Assembly: GCA_964473465.1 (NCBI GenBank)
Contig: CAYYPE010000008.1
Coordinates: forward strand, 1 to 64,000
Source: CALHRB01 sp964473465
GTDB taxonomy: Bacteria; Bacteroidota; Ignavibacteria; Kapaibacteriales; UBA2268
Direction of reading: 5' to 3'
Length of the DNA stretch: 64,000 bases
Both the position numbers and the translations under genes were made by a program. Below are positions 52,912-62,216 of this stretch, in pieces. The notes under the pieces are model-generated. The model saw nothing but the letters and a program-made list of their open reading frames with translations. It was not told the origin of the DNA and searched no databases. How positions within the stretch are numbered: position 1 is the first letter of the stretch; each line of letters starts with the position of its first letter.

Positions 52912-53640
52912 ATGAAAATCATAAAAAAAGCTTTAATATTTCTTACTCTTACTTTTATTATATTCATTTCCAATTTGAATGTGACTTCATCCCAATTGGT
53001 CGGGACAGTTGTATCTATAACAGGCAGTGTTTTCAATTCAGTTACCCGTGAACCTGTAACTGCTTATTTAATAGTTCTCGATGAAAATGGAAAAAGGGTA
53101 AATGCAACCAGAAGTAATTCTGCCGAAAATGGATATTATTATATCACAAGCCTTAAACCCGGTAAAAAGTATTTTATCACGATATCACAACCCAATTACT
53201 TTAAAGAAAAATTTGAAATTGAAATAGCTAATACAGATAAATACACTGAGATTTCAAAAGATTTTTTAATAACACCTCTGCAAAAAGGAATAGATCTCCC
53301 GCTTACTATTTCTCCATTTGAGCTAAATAAATCGAAATTGAGATTCGGATCTGAATATCTTTTGAGTGATATTATTTCCACTCTGAAAAATAATAATGAG
53401 ATAAAAGTAGATATTATCTGCTACCCAGATAATAATATTGATAAGACAGAAAATCAAACATTAACTGAAGAGAGAACCCGATCGCTCAAAACTTTTTTAG
53501 TTGAAAATGGAATTGATGAATCAAGGATTAGCATAAAACCGAATTCTACGACTGATCCGAAAAATCCTCCCCCAACTGAAAAAAGAGCAAAAGGGAAAAG
53601 ATATATAGGCTCTACCTATATCAGGGTTTCGGATTTTTAA
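52912..53640 (+). CDS. OmpA-like protein with carboxypeptidase-regulatory-like domain
   Basis: A 242-residue exported protein (signal peptide about 1-26). Residues 30-120 resemble the carboxypeptidase regulatory-like beta-sandwich (SVFNSVTREPVTAYLIVLDENG ... YYYITSLKPGKKYFITI). The rest (about 130-240) is an OmpA-like peptidoglycan-binding domain (FELNKSKLRFGSEYLLSDII ... TEERTRSLKTFLVENGID). The gene follows the WD40 gene by two bases. The pair probably forms a cell-wall-bound propeller assembly; this is inferred from architecture. Confidence 0.82.
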   Translation: MKIIKKALIFLTLTFIIFISNLNVTSSQLVGTVVSITGSVFNSVTREPVTAYLIVLDENGKRVNATRSNSAENGYYYITSLKPGKKYFITISQPNYFKEKFEIEIANTDKYTEISKDFLITPLQKGIDLPLTISPFELNKSKLRFGSEYLLSDIISTLKNNNEIKVDIICYPDNNIDKTENQTLTEERTRSLKTFLVENGIDESRISIKPNSTTDPKNPPPTEKRAKGKRYIGSTYIRVSDF

Positions 53641-53667
53641 GCCCTATGAGTAGCTGATAAATTGTAA

Positions 53668-54306
53668 ATGAAGCAAAATCTGAAACTAATAGCTAATGAT
53701 TTATCGAAATCATTTTATCTTTTCAGACCAGTTTTTTCTGGTATTAACTTTGAAATTTTTAACTCTGACATTTTTGGTATTGCTGGTGAAAATGGTTCTG
53801 GTAAGTCCACTTTGCTTAAAATATTAGCAGGGGTTTCCTCTCCAACTGCCGGAAAAGTTAATTTCTTTGTTAATGATAATAAAATTGAGGACAGCAACCA
53901 TTTCGAAATGATTGGGTTTGTATCTCCTTATCTCTCTATTTATGAAGAATTTACTCCTATCGAGCATTTTCATATTTCATCTAAAATCAAAGGTTTAAAG
54001 CAAAATAAAGATATGGAACTTCATTTATTGAAAGAATTTAAACTTATAGATAGGAGAAATGATCCGATTAAAACATTTTCTTCAGGAATGAAACAGAGAG
54101 TAAAGTTTATTCTGGCTTTTTCCTCAGAGCCCTCTTTTATTTTTCTTGATGAGCCTTTTACAAATCTGGATAGCGAAGGAATTGGTATTGTCTGTGAGCT
54201 GATAAAATCTCATAAAGAGAAAGGTGGAATAACTGTAATTGCTTCAAATGATGACCGTGAAAAATCACTTTGCAATAACATTATTGAGTTAAAAAAACAA
54301 ATTTAG
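53668..54306 (+). CDS. ABC transporter ATP-binding protein
   Basis: A 212-residue ABC ATPase: Walker A GENGSGKSTLLK (near 43-54), signature FSSGMKQRVK, Walker B FIFLDEPFTNLD, and the Q-loop region VSPYLSIYEEFT. It resembles the CcmA-type (haem exporter) or simple efflux ATPases in length. No permease gene is adjacent, since the gene before encodes an OmpA-like protein and the gene after an Omp85-like protein. Substrate unknown; it may pair with a remote permease. Confidence 0.88.
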   Translation: MKQNLKLIANDLSKSFYLFRPVFSGINFEIFNSDIFGIAGENGSGKSTLLKILAGVSSPTAGKVNFFVNDNKIEDSNHFEMIGFVSPYLSIYEEFTPIEHFHISSKIKGLKQNKDMELHLLKEFKLIDRRNDPIKTFSSGMKQRVKFILAFSSEPSFIFLDEPFTNLDSEGIGIVCELIKSHKEKGGITVIASNDDREKSLCNNIIELKKQI

Positions 54307-54354
54307 CTTTCTTCATTGATACGTTCTTGTAATTTTGCGTTGTAAATAAAAAGA

Positions 54355-55965
54355 TTGAAAAAAAATATTCTAAATATAATATTTCTCTCATTCCTTATTT
54401 TTACAAATTATATTTATCCTCAGGAATACATCAGAAATATATATATTGAAAGAAAGAACGTATTCGATTCAACCCAAAAAGACTGGTTCTTTGCCGCAAA
54501 ACTCGCTAATTCGCTACGGATAGTAACAAGGCAATATATTATCGAGGACGAATTACTTTTTTCCGTAAATGATGAATTAGATTTTCGATTAATTGAAGAA
54601 ACCGAGAGAAACCTCAGAAATACCGGACTTTTTACCAATGTTAAAATTGAGCTTGATTCTGTTGGAAATGATTCTTATGATATATATCTTACAACACAAG
54701 ATCGTTGGTCAACCAGACCCAGTATCCTTTTTGGAACAGGGGGAGGTGCTCAAAATATTGGGGGAAGAATTGAAGAGCTGAATTTTCTTGGAACTGCAAC
54801 ATATATCTCTCTCGAAGGACTATACAGAACCGAAAATAATACAGGATGGCAGGGTTATTCTGCTATAAGTCAGAGGAGATTATTCCGTTCAGAATATGGA
54901 TTTGAAGCAGGGCTATTTGCTAATAAATACACTACTTCACAGTTTCTGGGAATTAATAAACCTTTCCGAACCCTTGATACTAAGAGTTCTTATGGACTTT
55001 ACTTTCATAACTCTTTTGGGAATGAATTCCTATTTAAACCAGACAGTTCCTACGAATTAATGTTTTATCACAGCCGAAGCGTGAAAGCTTGGTATTCTCG
55101 AGCATGGCGGGATATTGACAGGGTGTTTTTCACTGTAAGTTTACAACTCGAGGATATAAACAGAGGAAAGCCAGAATTTAAAAGAGCCTATGATAATTCT
55201 GGAAAGTTTCTGATTGCATTTTCATCAATCTCGGAAGATTACGTTAAATCAACTAAGCTAAACAACTATCTGATTGAAGATTTCTCTATCGGTGGATGGG
55301 GAACGGCTATTCTTGGAAGAACTTTTTCTCTTGGAGGTAAAGGTGAAGGATATTATTATGTAGCTGGTCAGGGGGAACAATCATATTTTGACGGGAAATT
55401 ATATCTATGGGGACAGTTGACTGGTGCAAGTGCTTTTGCTCAAAGCCGAGGGCTTAACACTTATCAGGAATTTTCTGGACAAGCCTTCTATAGAGTTTAT
55501 GATTGGTTGTTATTTGCAACAAGGTTAAGACAGCAGACAGTCTGGAACTGGTATGGTTTGCGTCAGTTAATTCTTGATAATTCCACAGGTTTGAGAGGAT
55601 TCCCAGTGAACCAGATTACAGGCGATAATCGAATTGTTGGAAATATTGAGGCAAGGTTGTTCCCTGATTTTCAAATATGGATTTTCAATTTAGGTATGGT
55701 TGCATTTTATGATTTCGGGACAGCATGGAATCAAAAAACAGAAATAACAAAAACTCAATGGAAAAATTCAATTGGCTTCGGTTTGAGGATTTACGATATG
55801 AAGTCAACAGGCTCACACGGAATTTACAGGATAGATTTTGCATATAATCTAAACGACAGAAAATTCGGTGAGATAATTTTCACAAGCGGGCAGCTTTTCT
55901 CAGCTATAAAGAGTCATATTTTCAAACTTCCCCAGATCTTTGGTCTTGAGTTCGATTCGGACTGA
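54355..55965 (+). CDS. Omp85/BamA-like outer-membrane protein with one POTRA-like domain
   Basis: A 536-residue protein starting at TTG 54355, the only possible start after the TAA at 54343. Signal peptide (about 1-22), then one POTRA-like domain (about 55-115, SVNDELDFRLIEETERNLRNTGLFTNVKIELDS). The remainder is a beta barrel (GRIEELNFLGTATYISLEGLYR, FQIWIFNLGMVAFYDFGTAWNQ) ending with a surface-antigen-type C-terminus. It may insert or secrete an outer-membrane client. BamA proper usually has five POTRA domains, so this is a shorter relative. Upstream is an ABC ATPase gene, 48 bases away. Confidence 0.85.
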   Translation: MKKNILNIIFLSFLIFTNYIYPQEYIRNIYIERKNVFDSTQKDWFFAAKLANSLRIVTRQYIIEDELLFSVNDELDFRLIEETERNLRNTGLFTNVKIELDSVGNDSYDIYLTTQDRWSTRPSILFGTGGGAQNIGGRIEELNFLGTATYISLEGLYRTENNTGWQGYSAISQRRLFRSEYGFEAGLFANKYTTSQFLGINKPFRTLDTKSSYGLYFHNSFGNEFLFKPDSSYELMFYHSRSVKAWYSRAWRDIDRVFFTVSLQLEDINRGKPEFKRAYDNSGKFLIAFSSISEDYVKSTKLNNYLIEDFSIGGWGTAILGRTFSLGGKGEGYYYVAGQGEQSYFDGKLYLWGQLTGASAFAQSRGLNTYQEFSGQAFYRVYDWLLFATRLRQQTVWNWYGLRQLILDNSTGLRGFPVNQITGDNRIVGNIEARLFPDFQIWIFNLGMVAFYDFGTAWNQKTEITKTQWKNSIGFGLRIYDMKSTGSHGIYRIDFAYNLNDRKFGEIIFTSGQLFSAIKSHIFKLPQIFGLEFDSD

Positions 55966-56062
55966 AAATTAAATCTATCTTGACAATTCATTTTAAAATC
56001 TCGAAATAATTTCGATTTATTTCTTATTTTTAATTTTGATTGTTTAATAAAATTTTAACATT

Positions 56063-58090
56063 ATGAAAAATTTATACTTTTTTGTTTTTGTTTTCATTTT
56101 CTTAACCTGTCTGGCTCTATTTCCTCAAGAACCAAATCCAACATGGCTCAAGCTCGTTACAAAAGATGTTGGGCTTGATTCAGCCAAATTTACCAGAATT
56201 ATGGCTGTTGATGTTAATAATGATAACTACCCCGATTTAATCCTCGGGGAAGGAAAAATTAATAAAAACAGAATAAAGCTATACCTTAATACTGAAAATC
56301 CTGACCCAAATTCTGAGAACAGAAGGATTTTTGTTGACATCACCGAAAGCAGCGGTATCAATGCAAATAGAGATCCTGAAAAAGAAGGACGCATTGCAGA
56401 TATCTCTTCTATGGCTGATTTCGATAATGATGGGGATATGGATTTAATTACAAGCATTTATTATCACAGATTACAAATGTATCTGGGCGAGCTTGATCCG
56501 GGCGATAGAACCGAAGTGCTTCTTAATGATGGATCAGGGAAATTTACATTGAAAAAAGATGCCGGAGTTCACGATATTGTTGTTGATGATACCATTGCGA
56601 AGGGTTTGGTCAATGTTACCGGTATTGGATTTCTGGATTATGATTATGATGGGATTATTGATATTTTTATGTCCACATGGTTCACTGACTATGCTGCTTT
56701 CAACAATCTGGGAACTGCGATGCCCAATATTCTTCTAAAGGGAAACGGGGACGGCTCTTTCACTCATATCAAAACAAGCGGCACTCAAAAAACCGTTGAA
56801 GCCGACTATGGTGTGAACATAACTGACTGGAACAATGACGGATGGCAGGATATTATTACGTCACCTTATTGCAGGACAGGTGGAGTGCTTTTTCGCAACA
56901 AAGGGGACGGAACATTTGTCAATTACTCGGGCGTTGCCGATTATTCAGCACAAAAGATGAAAGGAGATAACGGACAGAATCTTTGCCAATGGGAAGCCCA
57001 ACCAGCTGATTTCGATAATGACGGGGACATGGATATTTTACAAGTTAATGTTCACGGCGGTTATGATGCTAACGAAGGAAGGACTCATATAAGTATAAAT
57101 CAGGGACAAGCCGGAGGTTACAAATATGTCTGGGATATTGAGCGAATCAAGCGTGATGCCCCAAAAAATTCTCATCTTGGTGATCAGGGTGGCTGTTGGT
57201 TCGATCTGGACGGAGACGGTTGGCAGGATATTGCTATCTGTCAGATGGCTTATCCTCAGGCAAATCTGGAGGGGCAGGAGAGACTTTATATTTGCCGTCA
57301 GAATGAAAATCATTCATTTGATGATATTTCAAAACAATTGGGAATTTTTCATACTATCAAAGAGGCTCACTCTATAGAACCTATTGATTTCGATTTAGAT
57401 GGTGATCAGGATATATTTGTAAGTCATCAAATTAGAGATACTCAAATGGTAGGAACAGAAAAGGTTATTAATGTTTATATGCAGGTGCAGGTTCTTCGCA
57501 ATGACATTGGCAACGAGAAAAACTGGGTATCAGTCAAGCTCAATCCACCCGAAGGATGCAACAAATCTGCCATAGGTGCAAGAATTCATCTATATTCCGA
57601 GGGAATGAGCCAAATACAGGAGGTGCAGGCTGGTTTGGGGCATTTTGCCGGACAGCAACCGTTTATAAGGAACTTCGGTCTGGGATACAGGAATAAAATT
57701 GATTCAATTGTTGTCAGATGGCCTCACAAAAGTTTATTTACTACAAAAGTTATTAATACTCCGATAAATTCAATATTTGAAATAGATGGTAGCGGAAATA
57801 TCAAGATAATTAAATCTTATCTGGATGTTAGTGAGTTTGAAGATATTTACCCATTAACAATAATACCTAATCCTGCTGTTAATTATATTGAAATTAGCGG
57901 GTTTAATATTTTAAGCTCAACAAATTACGAGAAGTCTGTCATTACGATCTATAATAACATTGGGCAAAAAGTTCTTTCATCTGATAGGGTTACATCCTTA
58001 CCTGTTTATATTGATATATCAAATCTACCCGCAGGAATTTATTATGTTCATTTTGCGAATAGAGTTTCAAAAGTTATTAAAATAAGATAA
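56063..58090 (+). CDS. Secreted FG-GAP/ASPIC-UnbV T9SS cargo
   Basis: A 675-residue exported protein (signal peptide about 1-22). FG-GAP/VCBS repeats with Ca loops fill about 45-460 (DVNNDNYPDLILGEG, DFDNDGDMDLITS, DWNNDGWQDIITSPY, DLDGDGWQDIAIC, DFDLDGDQDIFVS). An ASPIC/UnbV domain follows (about 485-575, NWVSVKLNPPEG ... AIGARIHLY ... VQAGLGHF). The end (IIPNPAVNYIEISGF ... AGIYYVHF) is a T9SS sorting domain. Likely a surface propeller that binds carbohydrate or other ligands; function otherwise unknown. Confidence 0.92.
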   Translation: MKNLYFFVFVFIFLTCLALFPQEPNPTWLKLVTKDVGLDSAKFTRIMAVDVNNDNYPDLILGEGKINKNRIKLYLNTENPDPNSENRRIFVDITESSGINANRDPEKEGRIADISSMADFDNDGDMDLITSIYYHRLQMYLGELDPGDRTEVLLNDGSGKFTLKKDAGVHDIVVDDTIAKGLVNVTGIGFLDYDYDGIIDIFMSTWFTDYAAFNNLGTAMPNILLKGNGDGSFTHIKTSGTQKTVEADYGVNITDWNNDGWQDIITSPYCRTGGVLFRNKGDGTFVNYSGVADYSAQKMKGDNGQNLCQWEAQPADFDNDGDMDILQVNVHGGYDANEGRTHISINQGQAGGYKYVWDIERIKRDAPKNSHLGDQGGCWFDLDGDGWQDIAICQMAYPQANLEGQERLYICRQNENHSFDDISKQLGIFHTIKEAHSIEPIDFDLDGDQDIFVSHQIRDTQMVGTEKVINVYMQVQVLRNDIGNEKNWVSVKLNPPEGCNKSAIGARIHLYSEGMSQIQEVQAGLGHFAGQQPFIRNFGLGYRNKIDSIVVRWPHKSLFTTKVINTPINSIFEIDGSGNIKIIKSYLDVSEFEDIYPLTIIPNPAVNYIEISGFNILSSTNYEKSVITIYNNIGQKVLSSDRVTSLPVYIDISNLPAGIYYVHFANRVSKVIKIR

Positions 58091-58104
58091 TCAATAAAAT
58101 TAAG

Positions 58105-58240
58105 GGGACTGTCTTATAAGTCATTATCTTCGGAAAAAACAAGAATATTTGTTCTGCTAAGCACTTGAATTATATTGTAGGTCAGGCGTCCTTGCCTAAC
58201 CATTTATGCCCAAAATATGTCTTTTGAGACAAGCTCATTT
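58105..58240. mobile_element. Possible MITE-like element with imperfect inverted ends
   Basis: The left end GGGGACTGTCTTATAAG (58105-58121) resembles the reverse complement of the right end (GAGCTTGTCTCAAAAG read on the minus strand, 58219-58236). The left end also resembles the GGGGCTGTCTCAAAT stretch at 25173-25187. The middle holds a hairpin GGTCAGGC/GCCTAACC (58180-58201). No coding capacity. The right end includes the stop codon of the next gene (58235-58237). Confidence 0.4.
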
Positions 58241-58978
58241 GGACTCAAGACAGGGGCAGATTATTTTCTTGGTATTATCATCAATTTTGATATCCTTGAA
58301 TGGTTCGAATGTGGATACAAGTCGTTTAACGTTTTCATAACCCTTATTTACGCCATCTGTATTAAGATTCCAGTATCTCAAAGCCTGCTCATTAGTTAAA
58401 TCGCAGAATTGCATAAGAATAGCTGCTGAAATGTAACCTGACTGATGCCAGCCATTCCAGCAATGAAGATAAATTGGTCCGGTATCTTTGTTTTGTATAA
58501 CATCAAGCACCATAAACATTATTGATTTTAAATCATTTCTGTTCATACCGGAGTTTTGAAGATAATACAATGTGTCAGTTCCCGAGTCATTCACAAAAAT
58601 TTTTTCTGAGGAATTAAAATTTTTTGAATAGAGATAAATTGCTCTTGAAAAGCCTTGATTGACAAGGTTTATCAATCCCTCGTGCGGCAATGGATTGTGA
58701 TTATCTCTTTTCAAAAATTTATTATAATGATTGTTTGCTCCACCACGATAAGCCACTCCGTGAAGGATCACTCTCATATTTCTTGTTCCATAGAGTGAGT
58801 CATAACTATTGCCGAAATTATCGGTAATCTTTTCATCGGCACAGTTGACTTTGTATTTATGTTTATAATAAAGAAATTTACTCATAACATCAGATGAATC
58901 TTTTCCTGATGCATTGAAAGTTAACAAAAGGTTTGTTCCAGATATTATTAAGAAGAAAAAGAATCTATAAAAGAACAT
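58235..58978 (-). CDS. Dual-specificity phosphatase-like protein lacking the catalytic Arg
   Basis: A 247-residue exported protein (hydrophobic N-terminus, 1-22). Near 170-181 the cysteine-phosphatase-like signature reads LHCWNGWHQSG: Cys173 is present, five residues follow, but the position of the catalytic Arg of CX5R is Gln179. Upstream HGVAYRGGAN and GLINLVNQGFSRAIYLY fit the DSP-like fold. It may be a pseudo-enzyme that binds phospho-ligands or have different chemistry. The C-terminal CPCLESK ends inside the MITE-like region, so the last residues could have been changed by an insertion. Confidence 0.75.
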   Translation of the reverse strand: MFFYRFFFFLIISGTNLLLTFNASGKDSSDVMSKFLYYKHKYKVNCADEKITDNFGNSYDSLYGTRNMRVILHGVAYRGGANNHYNKFLKRDNHNPLPHEGLINLVNQGFSRAIYLYSKNFNSSEKIFVNDSGTDTLYYLQNSGMNRNDLKSIMFMVLDVIQNKDTGPIYLHCWNGWHQSGYISAAILMQFCDLTNEQALRYWNLNTDGVNKGYENVKRLVSTFEPFKDIKIDDNTKKIICPCLESK

Positions 58979-58995
58979 AATAATAATATTAAAAT

Positions 58996-60306
58996 TTATT
59001 TAGCTAATTTAAGCCATTTAAAAATATCTTTGAAAGTGGGCTTTTTTCCATACATTAAAATACCTGTTCTATAAATTTTTGCAGCCAACCAAAGACAGCC
59101 CAGAAATGTTGAAACCATCAATATTACAGATAATAAAATCTGCCAGATAGGCACATCAGTTGCAGCAACACGGACTATCATCAAAATTGGCGAAAACAGG
59201 GGTATAAGAGATAATACAACTGCCAACGCTCCATCGGGATTTGAAATAACGCTACCAATGAAAAGAATAGGAATAATAATGGGAAGCGTGATAGGTGTCA
59301 TCAGTTGCTGGGCATCGGCTTCCTGATCGACTGCAGAGCCAACAGCTGCAAATAATGTGGAATAAATAAAATATCCTGATAGAAAATAAAAAATAAAACC
59401 AAGAATTAACCATATTGAGATTTCAGGCATTTCGAAGTTCTGCATAAACGCTGTTTCTTTCCCATCCATTGGCATTCCTGCAGTAAAAGTTTCCGGTGTT
59501 GGAGCAAACATAGAAGCAACCGGACCAGCAAGCGAAAGAATTCCAAGGGAGAGAACAACCCAAACTATTACCTGAGTCAAACCAACCGCTCCGATTCCGA
59601 CAACTTTGCCAAACATAATTTCGAAAGGCTTTGCCGAAGAAGCAATGACTTCGATAATCCTATTGGCTTTTTCTTCGATTACGGCTCTCATGACCAGACT
59701 GCCATACATAAACATCATCATATAAATTAAAAATCCAAGGAAATAGCCGATACCTGCAAATACTTCAGCGTAGTCTTTTTTTGTTCCTGCTTCAGTCAAT
59801 TTTTCGGTTTGCACTTCAATCCCCTTATCAGCTTTATCAATCAGGGCTGGGTCTAAACCGGCTTCAGAAAGCCTTTCATGGCGGATTATTTTGCTCAAAT
59901 GTTTCTCTATCTTTGCAATAAAAGCAATACCACCACCCCCACGAGTATAAATAGTAATTTTACTTCTTGTAGTAATATCCACGGGTATAAATAAGTAGCC
60001 GTCAATTTCTCTGTTGAGTAACTGGTTTCTTAGTTCAGATAATAAATTATTGGATAATATATATTTAGCTGTATCAATGCTGACTAACTTTTGCCCTATA
60101 TTTTTGTTGCTTAAATCAATAATTGCAATTTTCTTTTCCGATTCACCCATACTAATCATTGTTATAATAATTGGAATAGCTATGAGTGCTATTAAGATAA
60201 GAGGACCAAGAATTGTACTGATAATAAAACCTTTTGATTTCACTTTTGAGATATATTCATGTCTTATTATAGTCCATATTTTGGCTGTTGATGCTTTTCT
60301 GTTCAT
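58996..60306 (-). CDS. ABC-2 type permease, NatB-like
   Basis: A 436-residue membrane protein with an N-terminal helix (SKGFIISTILGPLILIALIAIPIII), a large periplasmic domain (about 60-180), and five or more C-terminal helices. The family is the sodium/multidrug efflux ABC-2 permease (NatB-like). Its ATG overlaps the TGA of the ATPase gene (ATGA), so the two are coupled. Substrate not known. Confidence 0.9.
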   Translation of the reverse strand: MNRKASTAKIWTIIRHEYISKVKSKGFIISTILGPLILIALIAIPIIITMISMGESEKKIAIIDLSNKNIGQKLVSIDTAKYILSNNLLSELRNQLLNREIDGYLFIPVDITTRSKITIYTRGGGGIAFIAKIEKHLSKIIRHERLSEAGLDPALIDKADKGIEVQTEKLTEAGTKKDYAEVFAGIGYFLGFLIYMMMFMYGSLVMRAVIEEKANRIIEVIASSAKPFEIMFGKVVGIGAVGLTQVIVWVVLSLGILSLAGPVASMFAPTPETFTAGMPMDGKETAFMQNFEMPEISIWLILGFIFYFLSGYFIYSTLFAAVGSAVDQEADAQQLMTPITLPIIIPILFIGSVISNPDGALAVVLSLIPLFSPILMIVRVAATDVPIWQILLSVILMVSTFLGCLWLAAKIYRTGILMYGKKPTFKDIFKWLKLAK

Positions 60307-61229
60307 AGGTTTTGCTCCTGATTTGTTACGGTATCAATGAAAATTTCATTCAAGCTTGGCTCACTCAATTCAAATTTATATAACTGAACAGACTGAATTG
60401 CCCTATTTAAAAAATCATTGACAGAGAATTGCCCGTCAGTAAATCTAAATTCAATCCGGTTTTTTGTTCTATTGATAAATTTTAAATTACTAAAATCATT
60501 GATGAAAGAATCGTCACCCTCGAATTCAATGATTATCAAATCTCTTCCATATTTGCTTTTAATTTCCCGGATGCTTCCTTGAAGAACGATTGAGCCTTTA
60601 TTTATAAGGCAGATATCATCGCAAAGTTGTTCAGCTTGCTCCATAATGTGAGTGGATAGAATGATTGTTTTACCCATATCTTTGAAATCGAGAATAATCT
60701 TTTTCAATAGCTCTGTATTTATGGGGTCAAATCCCGAAAACGGCTCGTCCAGAATTAAAATTTCGGGCTCGTGAAGAATAGTGCTAATGAACTGCACCTT
60801 TTGTTGCATACCTTTGGAAAGCTCCTGAATTTTTTTATTTTCCCAGCTTCCGGCATCAAGTTTATTCAACCATTCTTTTGCTTTTTTTCTTGCTTCATTG
60901 GCGTTCATTCCTTTCAGTTCTGCAAAATAGATAAGCTGTTCAATTACCTTCAATTTTTTATAAAGTCCTCGCTCTTCGGGAAGGTAACCGATAATATTCT
61001 GGTGGATTGGTCCGACTGGCTCATCAAAAATGTAAATATTTCCATCGTCAGGAATAAGAATATTTGTAATCATTCTTATAGTTGTGGTTTTGCCTGCACC
61101 ATTAGGTCCAAGCAGACCATAAACTTTACCCTTTTCGACCGAAAAGCTGACATTTTTTACTGCAGTATAATCGCCAAAAGTTTTTTTAATCCCTTCAACT
61201 TTCAATGCAAACATATTACTATCCGTCAT
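60303..61229 (-). CDS. ABC transporter ATP-binding protein, NatA-like
   Basis: A 308-residue ABC ATPase with Walker A GPNGAGKTTTIR (near 40), signature LSKGMQQKVQF, Walker B ILILDEPFSGFD, and the C-terminal domain that NatA/YhaQ-type exporters carry (about 210-300). It powers the NatB-like permease encoded just downstream. Start at ATG 61229 gives five residues before MFALKVEGIKKTFG; ATG 61214 is also possible. The opposite-strand SDR gene begins 73 bases away. Confidence 0.92.
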   Translation of the reverse strand: MTDSNMFALKVEGIKKTFGDYTAVKNVSFSVEKGKVYGLLGPNGAGKTTTIRMITNILIPDDGNIYIFDEPVGPIHQNIIGYLPEERGLYKKLKVIEQLIYFAELKGMNANEARKKAKEWLNKLDAGSWENKKIQELSKGMQQKVQFISTILHEPEILILDEPFSGFDPINTELLKKIILDFKDMGKTIILSTHIMEQAEQLCDDICLINKGSIVLQGSIREIKSKYGRDLIIIEFEGDDSFINDFSNLKFINRTKNRIEFRFTDGQFSVNDFLNRAIQSVQLYKFELSEPSLNEIFIDTVTNQEQNL

Positions 61230-61302
61230 TTTTGTCTTTGGTTAAACAAATCTAATATACGGTTAAGTTTTGATTTTGTTTCTATTTTTTTAATTTGAAG
61301 AT

Positions 61303-62154
61303 ATGGATAAAAAGGTATGTCTGATAACGGGTGCAACTGCGGGTATTGGTAAAGAAGCTGCCGCAATGATTGCAAAAGAAGATATAAATCTGGTTTTCAC
61401 AGCTCGTAATTCCCAAAAAGCAGAAGAAACTAAAAAATATCTAATTGAAAAGAGTGGAAACACTGATATTAATTATTTTTTCTGCGATCTATCATCGTTG
61501 AATTCTATCACTCATTTTTGTAATGAATTTAAAGAAAAATATAGTAAAATTGATATATTAATAAATAATGCAGGCACATGGGAGTTCAGATTGAATCTAT
61601 CGGAAGACGGCTTTGAAAAAACATTTGCGGTCAATCATCTCTCACATTATTACCTTACTCATTTGCTTTTGGATTTGATTTTATTAGGTAATCAATCGAG
61701 AATAATAAACGTTGCATCAGCGGCTCACAAATATGCAAGATTCAATTTTGATGACCCGGACTCATCCAAAAGTTTTGATTTTTTAAAAGTATATGCTAAT
61801 TCAAAGCTTGCTAATATATGGTTCACTAATGTTTTAGCCTTAAAACTAAAATCGAAGAATATTACGGTCAATAGCCTGATGCCCGGAGTCATTGTGTCGG
61901 AAATATTAAGAAATTTTCCATTTCCTGTCAAGCAATTGGGTAAACTTTTTTCGAAACCAACAATAGAAGGAGCTAAACCGATTTTTTGGCTTGCAGTTTC
62001 TGATGAAGTCAAAGGCATAACAGGAACATATTTTGATGAATTTAAATTTGGTCGAATGTCAAAAGAAGCTGCCAATTTTGAAAAGGGACAAAAGTTTTTG
62101 GAACTCAGTGAAAAAATGATTTCTTCGAAGATTTCTGATTTTCATGCGATTTAA
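61303..62154 (+). CDS. Short-chain dehydrogenase, retinol-dehydrogenase-like
   Basis: A 283-residue SDR with NADP loop TGATAGIGKEAAAMI (9-23), NNAGTWE, catalytic Ser in VASAAHKYARF, and Tyr-x3-Lys in YANSKLANIWFTN. The insert and C-terminal part (NSLMPGVIVSEILRNFPFP ... GITGTYFDEF) match the retinol dehydrogenase/WWOX-like group of long-chain SDRs. No neighbour explains the substrate. A second SDR lies at 39734. Confidence 0.92.
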   Translation: MDKKVCLITGATAGIGKEAAAMIAKEDINLVFTARNSQKAEETKKYLIEKSGNTDINYFFCDLSSLNSITHFCNEFKEKYSKIDILINNAGTWEFRLNLSEDGFEKTFAVNHLSHYYLTHLLLDLILLGNQSRIINVASAAHKYARFNFDDPDSSKSFDFLKVYANSKLANIWFTNVLALKLKSKNITVNSLMPGVIVSEILRNFPFPVKQLGKLFSKPTIEGAKPIFWLAVSDEVKGITGTYFDEFKFGRMSKEAANFEKGQKFLELSEKMISSKISDFHAI

Positions 62155-62216
62155 TTTTTAATATTTAAATAATATAAACGTATAATAAATTTCATTTTTA
62201 ATATATTGGAAATATT

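Noticed and set aside
58180..58201. GGTCAGGC/GCCTAACC hairpin as a terminator for the gene ending at 58090
   Set aside because: The stem is imperfect and no T-run follows on either strand; it fits better as the interior of a small repeat element.
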